Source of the DNA: Pseudorhodobacter sp. E13
GTDB taxonomy: Bacteria > Pseudomonadota > Alphaproteobacteria > Rhodobacterales > Rhodobacteraceae
DNA length: 64,000 nucleotides
NCBI RefSeq assembly: GCF_003991405.1
Contig: NZ_RPEN01000158.1
Coordinates: forward strand, 372,001 to 436,000
Direction: 5' to 3'
In this document: positions 34,968 through 43,538 of the stretch, in pieces
Position numbering within the stretch: position 1 is the first letter of the stretch
How the letters are laid out: every line of letters starts with the position of its first letter
Translations under genes and position numbers: made by a program
The notes under the pieces: generated by a model
Seen by the model: only the letters and a program-made list of their open reading frames with translations
Told to the model about the DNA's origin: nothing
Databases searched by the model: none

Positions 34968-35765
34968 TCAGCGCCCCTTCCACACCGGGTCGCGTTTTTC
35001 GGCAAAGGCCCGCGCGCCTTCCAATTGATCGTCCGAGGAATAGAGCTTGTCGACCGTCACGAACTGCCGCTTGGTGATCCGGTTCAGCGCATCCTGAAAA
35101 CGCATCGCCTCGGCCTCGCGCACCACTTCCTTGATCGCGGCATAGACCAGCGGCGGCCCGCTTTCCAGCAGCCGCGCCAAATCCCACGCCTTGTCCAGCA
35201 GGGTTTCGGGCGTGGTGATCTCTTTGATCAGGCCCCAGCGCTGCGCCTCCTCGGCGTCAAACCAACGGCCCGTCAGCAACAGGTCCATCGCGACGTGATA
35301 GGGAATGCGCTTGGGCAGTTTGATCGAGGCCGCATCGGCCACGGTGCCCGAACGGATTTCAGGCAAGGCGAAAGTAGCTGTGTCAGAACACAAGATCAGA
35401 TCGCAGGACAAGGCCAGCTCCAACCCGCCGCCGCAGCAAATGCCGTTGACCGCGGCGATCACGGGTTTGTTGAGGTTGGGCAATTCCTGCAACCCGCCAA
35501 AGCCACCCACGCCATAATCGCCATCCACCGCATCGCCATCGGCGGCGGCTTTCAGATCCCAGCCCGGGCAAAAAAATTTCTCGCCCGCCGCGCGCAGGAT
35601 GCAGACGCGCAAACTGTCGTCATCGCGAAAATCGCGGAACACCGTTCCCATGATCCGGCTGGTCGCCAGATCAATCGCATTGGCCTTGCCGCGCGACAGG
35701 GTGACTTCCAGAATGGCCCCCTCGCGCCGGGTCAGGATCGGGCCTTCGCTTCGCATCTGCATCAT
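34968..35765 (-). CDS. caiD: Carnitinyl-CoA dehydratase / crotonobetainyl-CoA hydratase
   Basis: The 265-residue crotonase-fold product closely follows CaiD: ILEVTLSRGKANAIDLATS, EKFFCPGWDLKAAADG, GVGGFGGLQELPNLNKPV, and the distinctive C-terminus GARAFAEKRDPVWKGR. It interconverts crotonobetainyl-CoA and carnitinyl-CoA. Two Cys (NGICCGGGLE) replace the usual residues in the oxyanion-loop segment. Its start overlaps the upstream acyl-CoA synthetase stop by 4 bases, tying the two functions together. Confidence 0.88.
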   Translation of the reverse strand: MMQMRSEGPILTRREGAILEVTLSRGKANAIDLATSRIMGTVFRDFRDDDSLRVCILRAAGEKFFCPGWDLKAAADGDAVDGDYGVGGFGGLQELPNLNKPVIAAVNGICCGGGLELALSCDLILCSDTATFALPEIRSGTVADAASIKLPKRIPYHVAMDLLLTGRWFDAEEAQRWGLIKEITTPETLLDKAWDLARLLESGPPLVYAAIKEVVREAEAMRFQDALNRITKRQFVTVDKLYSSDDQLEGARAFAEKRDPVWKGR

Positions 35766-37756
35766 CTCTCATCCTTCCAGATCACCGCATCTGCCGCAAC
35801 GGCGCCTTGCGCGCGCAGCATCAGCGGGTTGATTTCTATTTCCTCAAACCGGTCGTCCTGCATCAGCGCCTGTAGTCGCATCACCGCCGCGACCACCGCA
35901 TCAACATCCGCCTTCACCCGCCCGCGATAGCCGTCAAGCAAGGGCCAAAGCCGCAGGCGCTGCAAGGCCGCGACAACCTCTTCGGGGGTGACGGGGCAAA
36001 TCAAGGTCACGGTATCGGCCAAAAGCTCTGCCGTCACGCCGCCAAACCCAAGGGTCAGGCTGACACCGTAGACCGGATCGCGCCGCAGACCGAGCAGAAG
36101 TTCGGCAATCACCCCCGTCACCATTTCTTCGGCCAGATAGCCGGTAGCCCCCGGCATGTCGGCCTGCCCCGCAAGGCTGGCAAGCCCAAGCCGCACCGCG
36201 CCATGATCTGACTTATGCGCAAAGCCAAGCCCTTTGAGGGCGAGTGGCGGCACCAAATTGCTGGCGGCGGCGCGCAACCCGTTCAGATCCGGCGCGGAAA
36301 CGCCGAGAGGCACAGCCACCCCTGCCCGCGCCAACAGCGCCTTGGCCTGCGCCTCATCCATCAGCGCAAGGCGGGTCGGCTTGCGCGACGGCAAGGGCCG
36401 CCACCCCGCCAGACCCGGCGGCGTCTGCGCCGCGCGCAACGCCCCCAATGCGGTTTCCAGCCCCATCAGCGGCACCACACCGCGCGCCATCATGGCAAGG
36501 GCAAGTTCCTCGTCAAAGTTTTCGGGCAAAGAGGCAACGGGGAAAGCAGACTTGCCCGTCCGCTCTGCCGCCGCTTCAATCGCCTGGAGGGCCGGCGTGA
36601 ACGAGCTTGGATCGCAGCGATCGGGGCGCGGCGGATCGATAATGAAAATGCCCGCGTCATAGCCCGCCAACATGGTTGCAAAAACATCGGTCGTGCGTGG
36701 CCCGTCACCCCAGATAAACGTGTGATAATCCAACGGGTTGGCGATGGCCACAATCGGCCCCAGAATATCGCCCAAAGCCTGCCGCTGCGCCTGCGTGGGG
36801 GCAGGAAAGGAAATACCGAAAGGGGCCGCCAGATCCGCGACCAGGCCTGCCTCTCCGCCCGAACAGGAAAGCGAGCATAAACGCGTCCCGATCTGTGGCC
36901 CGTAGCGGTGAAAAATCTTCAACGTCTCCAACAGTTCCGGCAGCGTCGTCACCTCTGCCACGCCGACCTGCCGCAGAAAGGCTGACGAGGCCGCGCCCCC
37001 ACCCGCCAAAGCCGCCGTATGCGAAGCCGCCGCCGCGCGCGAAGCCTCGGTCTTGCCGGATTTGATGCAGACAATGCCTTTGCCCGCCAGTCGCGCCGCC
37101 TCTGCCAAAGCAGCAAAACCGGGGGCATCGTCGATCCCCTCGATATATAGCCCAAGCGCGGTGACACGGTCATCGGCCAGCAAAGCGGCGGCCAGTTCCG
37201 CCAGGCCCACCTGCGCGGCATTGCCCAGACAGGCGACATAGGCCACCGGCAAGCCACGCGCCTGCATGGTCAGGTTGATCACGATATTGGAGGATTGCGA
37301 CAGCAAAGCCACCCCCCGCTCCACCCGCCGCCCCCCATGCTGGTCCGGCCACAGCAGGGCACCATCCAGGTAATTGATCACCCCATAGCAATTGGGCCCC
37401 AGTATGGGCATCTGCCCCGCCGCCTGCACCAAATCGGCCTGAAGCCCGGCCTCACCAGCCTCGGTCCAGCCGGAGGCAAAACAGATAGCCCCACCCGCGC
37501 CCATCGCAGAAAGCGAGGCCACGACATCAACAGTCGCATGCCGGTTGACGCCGATGAAAGTAGCATCCGGCGGCGCAGGCAAATTTGCAAGCCGCGCGAA
37601 AGCCGGCAATCCGCCAATCTGCGCCTTGGTGGGATGAATCGGCCAAACCGGCCCCTCAAACCCCATCTTGTGACATTGCGCGATGACATTCTCGGCCCAG
37701 ACTGAGCCCAAGACGGCGATGGATCGCGGGCGAAGCAGGCGTGAGATATCCTTCAT
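35762..37756 (-). CDS. NDP-forming acyl-CoA synthetase (ACD-type)
   Basis: The 664-residue product begins MKDISRLLRPRSIAVLGS (CoA-binding Rossmann domain), contains the succinyl-CoA-synthetase-like flavodoxin domains with the phospho-His loop SHTAALAG, and ends with an ATP-grasp domain (EEMVTGVIAELL, EEIEINPLML). It should activate an acid to its CoA ester with release of ADP and phosphate. Overlap with caiD makes crotonobetaine or gamma-butyrobetaine the likely substrate, replacing the usual AMP-forming CaiC. ATG 37756 is chosen; a longer frame to 37885 runs through a repeat element. Confidence 0.82.
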   Translation of the reverse strand: MKDISRLLRPRSIAVLGSVWAENVIAQCHKMGFEGPVWPIHPTKAQIGGLPAFARLANLPAPPDATFIGVNRHATVDVVASLSAMGAGGAICFASGWTEAGEAGLQADLVQAAGQMPILGPNCYGVINYLDGALLWPDQHGGRRVERGVALLSQSSNIVINLTMQARGLPVAYVACLGNAAQVGLAELAAALLADDRVTALGLYIEGIDDAPGFAALAEAARLAGKGIVCIKSGKTEASRAAAASHTAALAGGGAASSAFLRQVGVAEVTTLPELLETLKIFHRYGPQIGTRLCSLSCSGGEAGLVADLAAPFGISFPAPTQAQRQALGDILGPIVAIANPLDYHTFIWGDGPRTTDVFATMLAGYDAGIFIIDPPRPDRCDPSSFTPALQAIEAAAERTGKSAFPVASLPENFDEELALAMMARGVVPLMGLETALGALRAAQTPPGLAGWRPLPSRKPTRLALMDEAQAKALLARAGVAVPLGVSAPDLNGLRAAASNLVPPLALKGLGFAHKSDHGAVRLGLASLAGQADMPGATGYLAEEMVTGVIAELLLGLRRDPVYGVSLTLGFGGVTAELLADTVTLICPVTPEEVVAALQRLRLWPLLDGYRGRVKADVDAVVAAVMRLQALMQDDRFEEIEINPLMLRAQGAVAADAVIWKDER

Positions 37757-37827
37757 CGGCACGCTCCACTGACCAACCAATGCAAAATGGGGCTCTGCCC
37801 CACCACGATTGGCAAGCCAATCATGGT

Positions 37828-37856
37828 CCCCCGGGATATTTTTGAATAGATGAAAT
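37828..37856 (+). repeat. Dispersed element, copy I
   Basis: CCCCCGGGATATTTTTG then AATAGATGAAA on the plus strand, antisense to the synthetase transcript. Confidence 0.5.
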
Positions 37857-37977
37857 GGGTCAGAAGTCGCCCTGCCTCCAGCCAAGGAGACAGGGAAACT
37901 TCACCTATTACGGTCATCGGCGTCCCCGCCTGTACCGTGTTGTCAGAATAGCCACGCATGGTTAACGATCCGTTACT

Positions 37978-38003
37978 CATCTATTTCCAAATATCCTCAG
38001 GGG
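37978..38003 (-). terminator. Dispersed element, copy J (after the acyl-CoA dehydrogenase)
   Basis: On the minus strand CCCCTGAGG, ATATTTGG, AAATAGATG, beginning 51 bases past the dehydrogenase stop. Confidence 0.5.
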
Positions 38004-38053
38004 GTGAATTGGCCTTGAGGCCAAGAGGGGGCGCGAGCGCCCCCTGCCCGGTC

Positions 38054-39220
38054 TCATGCCCCATGCGCCCGCAGAAGTTGGCGGCTGATGATGTGGCGCT
38101 GGATTTCGGAGGTGCCTTCCCAGATCCGTTCCACGCGGGCATCGCGCCAGATACGTTCCAAGGGCAGGTCATCCATCAGGCCCATTCCGCCGTGAATCTG
38201 GATCGCCTCATCCGCGATCATTGCCAGCACCTCTGTGGCTTTCAGCTTGGCCATCGACATATCGGCCTCGGTCACGCTGCCGTCGTCAAAGCGCCAGGCG
38301 GCGTCCCATGTCAGCAGTTCTGCGGCTTTCAACTCCATCGCCATATCGGCGAGTTTAAAACTGATACCTTGGAACTTGCCGATCTTTTGCCCGAACTGTT
38401 CGCGTTCGGCGGCATATTGCACGGAATGGCCCAGCGCGCGGTCTGCCCGCCCCAGTGAGGTCGCGGCGACTTGCAGGCGGGTGGCCCCCAGCCATGTATT
38501 GGCGACCTCAAAGCCCTTATGCACCTCGCCCAGAATGTGCGATGCTGGCAGGCGGCAATTGTCAAACTCCAGTATCGCATTGGTATAGCCGCGATGCGAG
38601 ACGTTGCGATAGCCGTCACGGACGGTGAACCCCGGCGTCCCCTTATCCACGAAAAACGCGGTGATCAGGCGTTTGGGGCCGCGGGGGGTGACCTCCTCGC
38701 CGCTGGCCATGAAAACGATCGCGAAATCGGCGATATCGGCATGGCTGATGAAATGCTTGGTGCCGTTCAGCACCCAATCATCGCCTTCGCGCCGCGCGCT
38801 TGCTTTCATACCGCGCAGGTCAGACCCGGCGCCCGGCTCTGTCATCGCCAGACAATCCCATTTCTCGCCGCGAATACAGGGGTAGAGGTATTTCTCGCGC
38901 TGCTCTGGGGTGCCGGCCAGCAAGATATTCGATGGCCGCGCGACGCAGGTCCAATGCAGCGCGTAATTGGCACGCCCCAACTCGCGTTCATAAAGCAGCC
39001 ATGACAGCGTATCGAGGCCTGCGCCGCCCACATCCTCGGGCATATTCGCGGCATAAAGCCCCGCTGCAATCGCCTTGGCCTGCACCTCGCGGATGATCTC
39101 CATCGGCAGATGGCCCGTGCGTTCCACCAGCGCCTCATGCGGATACAGCTCTGCCTCGACAAAGGCGCGCGTGGTGTCAACGATCATGCGCTGTTCGTCG
39201 GTCATGCCAAAATGCATCAT
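38054..39220 (-). CDS. Acyl-CoA dehydrogenase, probably gamma-butyrobetainyl-CoA type
   Basis: The 388-residue product has the ACAD set: AMTEPGAGSDLRGMKASA (FAD/substrate loop), NGTKHFISHADIADFAIV, QFGQKIGKFQGI and C-terminal IHGGMGLMDDLPLERIWRD followed by RIWEGTSEIQRHII. It removes two hydrogens from an acyl-CoA using FAD and ETF. In this cluster it would make crotonobetainyl-CoA from gamma-butyrobetainyl-CoA, but any short acyl-CoA fits the sequence. It lies directly after the SDR gene (adjacent stop and start). Confidence 0.85.
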   Translation of the reverse strand: MMHFGMTDEQRMIVDTTRAFVEAELYPHEALVERTGHLPMEIIREVQAKAIAAGLYAANMPEDVGGAGLDTLSWLLYERELGRANYALHWTCVARPSNILLAGTPEQREKYLYPCIRGEKWDCLAMTEPGAGSDLRGMKASARREGDDWVLNGTKHFISHADIADFAIVFMASGEEVTPRGPKRLITAFFVDKGTPGFTVRDGYRNVSHRGYTNAILEFDNCRLPASHILGEVHKGFEVANTWLGATRLQVAATSLGRADRALGHSVQYAAEREQFGQKIGKFQGISFKLADMAMELKAAELLTWDAAWRFDDGSVTEADMSMAKLKATEVLAMIADEAIQIHGGMGLMDDLPLERIWRDARVERIWEGTSEIQRHIISRQLLRAHGA

Positions 39221-39967
39221 CTATACCTTTGGGTCTGGGTTGATGGTAAAGCCGTCCACCGCGATCACCTGACCGGAGATGCGCGGAGCAGAGGCCAGAA
39301 ACAGGGCCATATCAGCCACGTCTTGCGCGGTGACCAAACAGCCAAGCGCGGTGCCCGCGGCATACCCTGCGGCAACGGCCTCGGGCGTCATGCCTTTGGC
39401 CTCGGCCTCGGCGGCAAAGACGCGGTCGATGCGCGGCCCCTCTACAGAGCCGGGCGCGATGGCATTGCAGCGTATCCCCTTCGGACCCAGTTCCATCGCG
39501 GCGGTTTTCATCAGCCCGATGATGGCCCATTTCGCCGCCGCATAGGGGCTGCGATATGGAAAGCCATACAGCCCGGCGGTAGAGGCGGTAAACACCATCG
39601 CCCCGCCTTGACCCATCAAGGGGGCGGCGTGTTTCACCGTCAGGAACGCACCATCAAGGCAAACGGCCAGACAGTCACGCCAAGCCCCCAGATCGGTGTC
39701 GACAATCGCCGAGGTCGGCCCCTTGATGCCTGCATTCACGCAAACCACATCCAACCCGCCCCAAGCCGCCTGCACATCGGCCATCAGCGCGGCCATGCCC
39801 CCCTCATCCGCGACGCTGACGCAACTGCCCTTGATCGCCGCGGGCAAGTCGGCAATGGCGGTGGCATCCACATCCGTCACCCAAACCTGCGCGCCCGCGG
39901 CGGCAAAGCTTTGCGCCATCACCAGCCCGATGCCATTCGCCCCGGCGGTGATCAACACGCTTTTCAT
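39221..39967 (-). CDS. Short-chain dehydrogenase/reductase
   Basis: The 248-residue product has the SDR cofactor motif LITAGANGIGLVMAQ (TAGxxGIG form), VCVNAGIKGP (NAG), the catalytic Ser in FTASTAGLYG and YAAAKWA (YxxxK). NAD preference is suggested by the acidic VTDVDATA after strand 2. Its start overlaps the carnitine-dehydrogenase stop by 4 bases. It could oxidise a hydroxy intermediate of the pathway; the substrate is not known. Confidence 0.85.
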   Translation of the reverse strand: MKSVLITAGANGIGLVMAQSFAAAGAQVWVTDVDATAIADLPAAIKGSCVSVADEGGMAALMADVQAAWGGLDVVCVNAGIKGPTSAIVDTDLGAWRDCLAVCLDGAFLTVKHAAPLMGQGGAMVFTASTAGLYGFPYRSPYAAAKWAIIGLMKTAAMELGPKGIRCNAIAPGSVEGPRIDRVFAAEAEAKGMTPEAVAAGYAAGTALGCLVTAQDVADMALFLASAPRISGQVIAVDGFTINPDPKV

Positions 39968-41418
39968 TTGCGCTGCCCGGTAAAGCGGCCCGCTGCCGCA
40001 GGGCGTGGCAAATCGGCATGGGCGGCGGCAATCGGCAGCAAACGATCAAGGATCACCGCAGGCGCGGCACAGGCCCGCCCAGCCTTCATATCCACATGCA
40101 AAAGCATCTGTTCAATCGTTGCCACATCCACGCCATCCTTTTGAATGGCAATGAAAATATGCATCCGCTTTTCATCCGCTGCCAGCACTTGCAGGGTTCC
40201 GGTCAAACGGTCGCCCAGCTTCGCCTCTCCCTTGTGCATGATATGGCTTTCGGCGGTGTAATAGCTGAACCCAGAGCCGACATAATCCATATCCGCCCCG
40301 ATAAAGCGCAAGAACGCGTCCGAGGTTTCCGAGGCCGCGAACAGATAGCGGCTTTCGGTCATATGGCCGTTGTAATCAATCCAGCCGGGCAATACCTGCA
40401 TATGGGCCATGACCAGCGGCGCGCCTGTGGGGGGCGTATCGGCCAGCGCCACGCGGCGGCGGGCATCATGGTCGCGCAGCACTTTGCCCGCGCCCCAATT
40501 GCGCTCTTTCAAGCTGCGCAGGAAGCCGACAAGGTTGCCATCGCGGATACGTTCCAACTCGCGGATGGTATAGGCACCCGATTGCGCATCCGACTGGCCC
40601 GCGATCAGGTCTACCAGTTCGTCAGTAAACTCCGGCACATCGGTCAGCTTGGTCCAGGGCCATTGCAGGCAAGGGCCGAACTGCGCCATGAAATGCTTCA
40701 TCCCGGCCTCACCCCCCGCCACGCGGTAGGTTTCAAACAGCCCCATCTGGCCCCAGCGCAGGCCAAAGCCCATGCGGATCGCCTCGTCAATCTCCTCGGT
40801 GGTGGCGATGCCATCCTTGACCAGCCACAGCGCCTCACGCCAGACGGCTTCAAGGAAGCGGTCCGCGATATGGGCGTCGATTTCCTTGCGGATATGCAAG
40901 GGGAACATGCCGATATCGCGCAAAATCTCCTTGGCCCGCTCGATCGCGTCGAGGTCGCTTGCCGCTGACGGCACCACCTCTGCCAAGGGCAGCAGGTAAA
41001 CCGGGTTGAACGGGTGGGCCACAAAGATCATCGCCGGATTGGCGGCGTTTTGTTGCAATTCTGAAGGTTTGAAGCCAGAGGTCGAAGAACCGATCAAAGT
41101 ATCCGGGCAGGATTGTTGGATTTGTGCAAAAACACGGTGCTTCAGCTCCAACCGCTCTGACACGGATTCCTGAATATACTCGGCCCCGTCCACCGCTTCG
41201 GTGATGGTTTCCGCCATGGTCAACACGCCTTCCGGCCCCTGCGGAATATCTGACAGGGCTGGCAGCGCCGCCCGCGCATTGGCCAGCACCTCCCCGATCT
41301 TGCGCGCGGCCTCTGGGTCCGGGTCAAACACCGAGACGTTCCAGCCGTTCAGCAAGAACCGCGCGGCCCAACCGCCGCCAATAACCCCACCACCAATGAT
41401 TGCCGCCTTGCGTGCCAT
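39964..41418 (-). CDS. L-carnitine dehydrogenase fused to a thioesterase domain
   Basis: The 484-residue product has two parts. Residues 1-320 are a 3-hydroxyacyl-CoA-dehydrogenase-type Rossmann enzyme (AAIIGGGVIGGGWAARFLLNG, AHPFNPVYLLPLAEVVPS, the L-carnitine dehydrogenase pattern). Residues 345-484 are a hotdog thioesterase (VLPGWIDYNGHMTESRY). Such fusions (LCDH with betainyl-CoA thioesterase) occur in soil alphaproteobacteria. It would oxidise L-carnitine to 3-dehydrocarnitine with NAD and later hydrolyse betainyl-CoA to glycine betaine. ATG 41418 is chosen. Confidence 0.9.
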   Translation of the reverse strand: MARKAAIIGGGVIGGGWAARFLLNGWNVSVFDPDPEAARKIGEVLANARAALPALSDIPQGPEGVLTMAETITEAVDGAEYIQESVSERLELKHRVFAQIQQSCPDTLIGSSTSGFKPSELQQNAANPAMIFVAHPFNPVYLLPLAEVVPSAASDLDAIERAKEILRDIGMFPLHIRKEIDAHIADRFLEAVWREALWLVKDGIATTEEIDEAIRMGFGLRWGQMGLFETYRVAGGEAGMKHFMAQFGPCLQWPWTKLTDVPEFTDELVDLIAGQSDAQSGAYTIRELERIRDGNLVGFLRSLKERNWGAGKVLRDHDARRRVALADTPPTGAPLVMAHMQVLPGWIDYNGHMTESRYLFAASETSDAFLRFIGADMDYVGSGFSYYTAESHIMHKGEAKLGDRLTGTLQVLAADEKRMHIFIAIQKDGVDVATIEQMLLHVDMKAGRACAAPAVILDRLLPIAAAHADLPRPAAAGRFTGQRK

Positions 41419-41522
41419 GTCACACCTTTTTCTAAAGGCATGGAACGGCGCGCCGCCCCAGCCCATTTGCTTTTCACTCTCTGTCTTTGCACAGGCGGGC
41501 AGCGCTGCCGCTGCCCCCTCGC

Positions 41523-42437
41523 TCACTTCGGAAGCGGCGCCCGCTTTTCCAGTTTCAGCTTTGTCCGCACCTCGGCAGGCGTGATGACCCGCGCCCCCAA
41601 AGCGGTGATGATCCCCACGGCGCGTTCCACCAATTGCGCATTGGTCGCCAAAACGCCCTTGTCCAGCCACAGGTTATCTTCCAACCCAACGCGCACATTG
41701 CCCCCCGCCAAAACGCTGGCGGCCACATAGGCCATCTGGTTGCGCCCGATGGAAAACGCCGACCAGTTCCAATTGCTGGGCACATTGTTGACCATCGCGA
41801 GAAAGGTGTTCAGATCATCCGGCGCCCCCCATGGCACGCCCATGCACAGCTGCACCAACACCGGATCAGGAATAATGCCTTCCTTCGCCAATTCCTTGGC
41901 CAGCCACAGATGCCCGGTGTCAAAGGCCTCAATTTCAATCCGCACGCCGCTTGCCACCATGCGGCGTGCCATGTCGCGCAGCATGCCGGGGGTGTTGACC
42001 ATCACATAATCGGCCTCGTTGAAGTTCATCGTGCCGCAATCCAGCGTGCAGATCTCGGGCCGGCATTCGACCACATGGGCCACACGCTCCTCTGCGCCTG
42101 CCATGTCGGAATGGGCGGCCATCTGACCCATGTTTTCGGTGCCATCAAACAGCAGATCGCCCCCCATCCCGGCGGTCAGGTTCAACACGACATCCGTATC
42201 ACTGTCGCGAATACGCTCCGTCACTTCGCGGTAAAGCTTGGGGTCGCGCGCGGGCTTGCCGGTTTCGGGGTCGCGCACATGGCAATGCACCACCGCCGCC
42301 CCCGCCTTGGCCGCCGCAATGGCACTTTCGGCAATCTGCTGGGGTGAGCGCGGCACATGCGGGCTGCGGTCTTGCGTGCCCCCCGACCCGGTCACAGCAC
42401 AGGTGATGAAAACATCGCGGTTCATTTGCAGCGGCAT
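41523..42437 (-). CDS. BKACE-family dehydrocarnitine cleavage enzyme
   Basis: The 304-residue DUF849 (BKACE) product shows the zinc His pair in VVHCHVRDPETGKPARD, VLNLTAGMGG, CGTMNFNEADYVMVNTP and GNVRVGLEDNLWL. BKACE enzymes condense a beta-keto acid with acetyl-CoA to give acetoacetate and a new acyl-CoA; with dehydrocarnitine the products are betainyl-CoA and acetoacetate. ATG 42437 has GAGGAGGAG upstream. It is the first gene of the minus-strand operon and divergent from the AraC-type regulator. Confidence 0.9.
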   Translation of the reverse strand: MPLQMNRDVFITCAVTGSGGTQDRSPHVPRSPQQIAESAIAAAKAGAAVVHCHVRDPETGKPARDPKLYREVTERIRDSDTDVVLNLTAGMGGDLLFDGTENMGQMAAHSDMAGAEERVAHVVECRPEICTLDCGTMNFNEADYVMVNTPGMLRDMARRMVASGVRIEIEAFDTGHLWLAKELAKEGIIPDPVLVQLCMGVPWGAPDDLNTFLAMVNNVPSNWNWSAFSIGRNQMAYVAASVLAGGNVRVGLEDNLWLDKGVLATNAQLVERAVGIITALGARVITPAEVRTKLKLEKRAPLPK

Positions 42438-42509
42438 CGGCGGCTCCTCCTCTTTGCGGCACAGCTTAAGAGGCTTGGCAAAGCAGGTTTTGCGTTTTAC
42501 GAAGTATCC

Positions 42510-43475
42510 ATGACAAAACCCGCAACAATTTTCGCCCCCTCCACGACCCCATTGTCGCTGGCGGTGCTGGTCCTGCCGCAGGCCTCGATCCTAGAGGTGG
42601 CAAGCACCCTGGACCCGATGCGCTCTGCCAACCGCCATCTCGGGCATGAGGCTTATCGCTGGCGCATCCTGTCGCGCGATGGCGGGCCGGTGCCGCTGAC
42701 CTGCGGCATTGATCTGCCCGCCAGCGGCACGCTGGAACAGGCCGCAGGGGCCGATGCGCTGGTGGTGATTGCAGGCTTCAAACAGGCCGAGGTGGCCACC
42801 CGCCCGCTGATCGCCGCCCTGCGCCGCGCCGCCCCGCGCTTTGCCGCGATCGGGGCGATTGATGCCGGGCCTTGGGTGCTGGCACGGGCGGGGCTGCTGG
42901 ATGGCTACCGCGCCACCGTGCATTGGGAAGACTTCGAAGACCTCGCCGCCGCCCACCCCGAAATCGACGTGGTGCAAAACCGCTATATCATTGATCGCAA
43001 TCGCTTTACCGCAGGCGGCGCTTCCCCTGCCGCCGATCTGATGCTGCATCTGATCGCCGCACGCCACGGCCCTGCCCTCGCCCGTCAGGTCGCCGCCAGC
43101 TTCATCACGACCCCGCGCGATGGCACTGACCCACAGATGCAGGCGCAAAATCCCCGGCTCGATCCGCGCCTCGCCCATGCTATCGCCCGGATGGAGGCGC
43201 ATCTCGACACCCCCGAACCGGTGGCCGATCTGGCTCGCAACCTCGGCCTGTCAACCCGGCGGCTGGAAACCCTGTTCCGTGCCACGCTGAACCAAAGCCC
43301 CGCCGCCTATGCACTCGGCCTGCGCCTCGCCGCCGCCCGCCGCATGATCACCGACACACATCACTCACTGGCCGAGGTCGCCCTGCGCACCGGGTTTTCC
43401 AGCCCATCCACCCTCAGCCGCGCCTTCACCCGCGCCTTCGGGCAGCCCCCCTCCAGCCTGCGAAAACCGCGCTGA
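42510..43475 (+). CDS. cdhR: GlxA-type AraC regulator, CdhR-like
   Basis: The 321-residue product has an N-terminal DJ-1/PfpI-like (GATase1) domain (LAVLVLPQASILEVASTLDP, GAIDAGPWVLARAGLLDGY) and a C-terminal AraC HTH (DLARNLGLSTRRLETLFRA, LAEVALRTGFSSPSTLSRAF). This layout and position divergent from BKACE-LCDH match CdhR, the carnitine-responsive activator. The 72-base spacer holds GCAAA-N6-TTTGC at 42478-42493 as a possible site. Confidence 0.85.
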   Translation: MTKPATIFAPSTTPLSLAVLVLPQASILEVASTLDPMRSANRHLGHEAYRWRILSRDGGPVPLTCGIDLPASGTLEQAAGADALVVIAGFKQAEVATRPLIAALRRAAPRFAAIGAIDAGPWVLARAGLLDGYRATVHWEDFEDLAAAHPEIDVVQNRYIIDRNRFTAGGASPAADLMLHLIAARHGPALARQVAASFITTPRDGTDPQMQAQNPRLDPRLAHAIARMEAHLDTPEPVADLARNLGLSTRRLETLFRATLNQSPAAYALGLRLAAARRMITDTHHSLAEVALRTGFSSPSTLSRAFTRAFGQPPSSLRKPR

Positions 43476-43507
43476 ATTCATCTATTCAAAAATATCCCAC
43501 GGGGGTG
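43476..43507 (-). terminator. Dispersed element, copy K (after the M3 peptidase)
   Basis: On the minus strand CCCCCGTGGG, ATATTTTTG, AATAGATGAAT; 32 bases past the M3 peptidase stop, between convergent genes. Confidence 0.6.
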
Positions 43508-43538
43508 CGGGGGTGTGAAACCCCCGCCCTTTGCCGCC

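Larger units (their letters stand above)
37757..38053. other. Intergenic region, 297 bases, two dispersed elements
   Basis: No gene is supported. It holds GATTGGC-AA-GCCAATC (37808-37823), element copy I, element copy J and a GGGGCTCTGCCCC palindrome at about 37790. It splits the putative carnitine operon into BKACE-to-ACAD and synthetase-caiD halves, so a second promoter may lie here. Confidence 0.7.

Noticed and set aside
37757-37885. N-terminal extension of the acyl-CoA synthetase
   Set aside because: The extension reads through dispersed element copy I; homologues start at MKDISRLLRPRS.
41419-41670. N-terminal extension of the carnitine dehydrogenase
   Set aside because: It overlaps BKACE coding sequence out of frame; the Rossmann motif starts just after ATG 41418.
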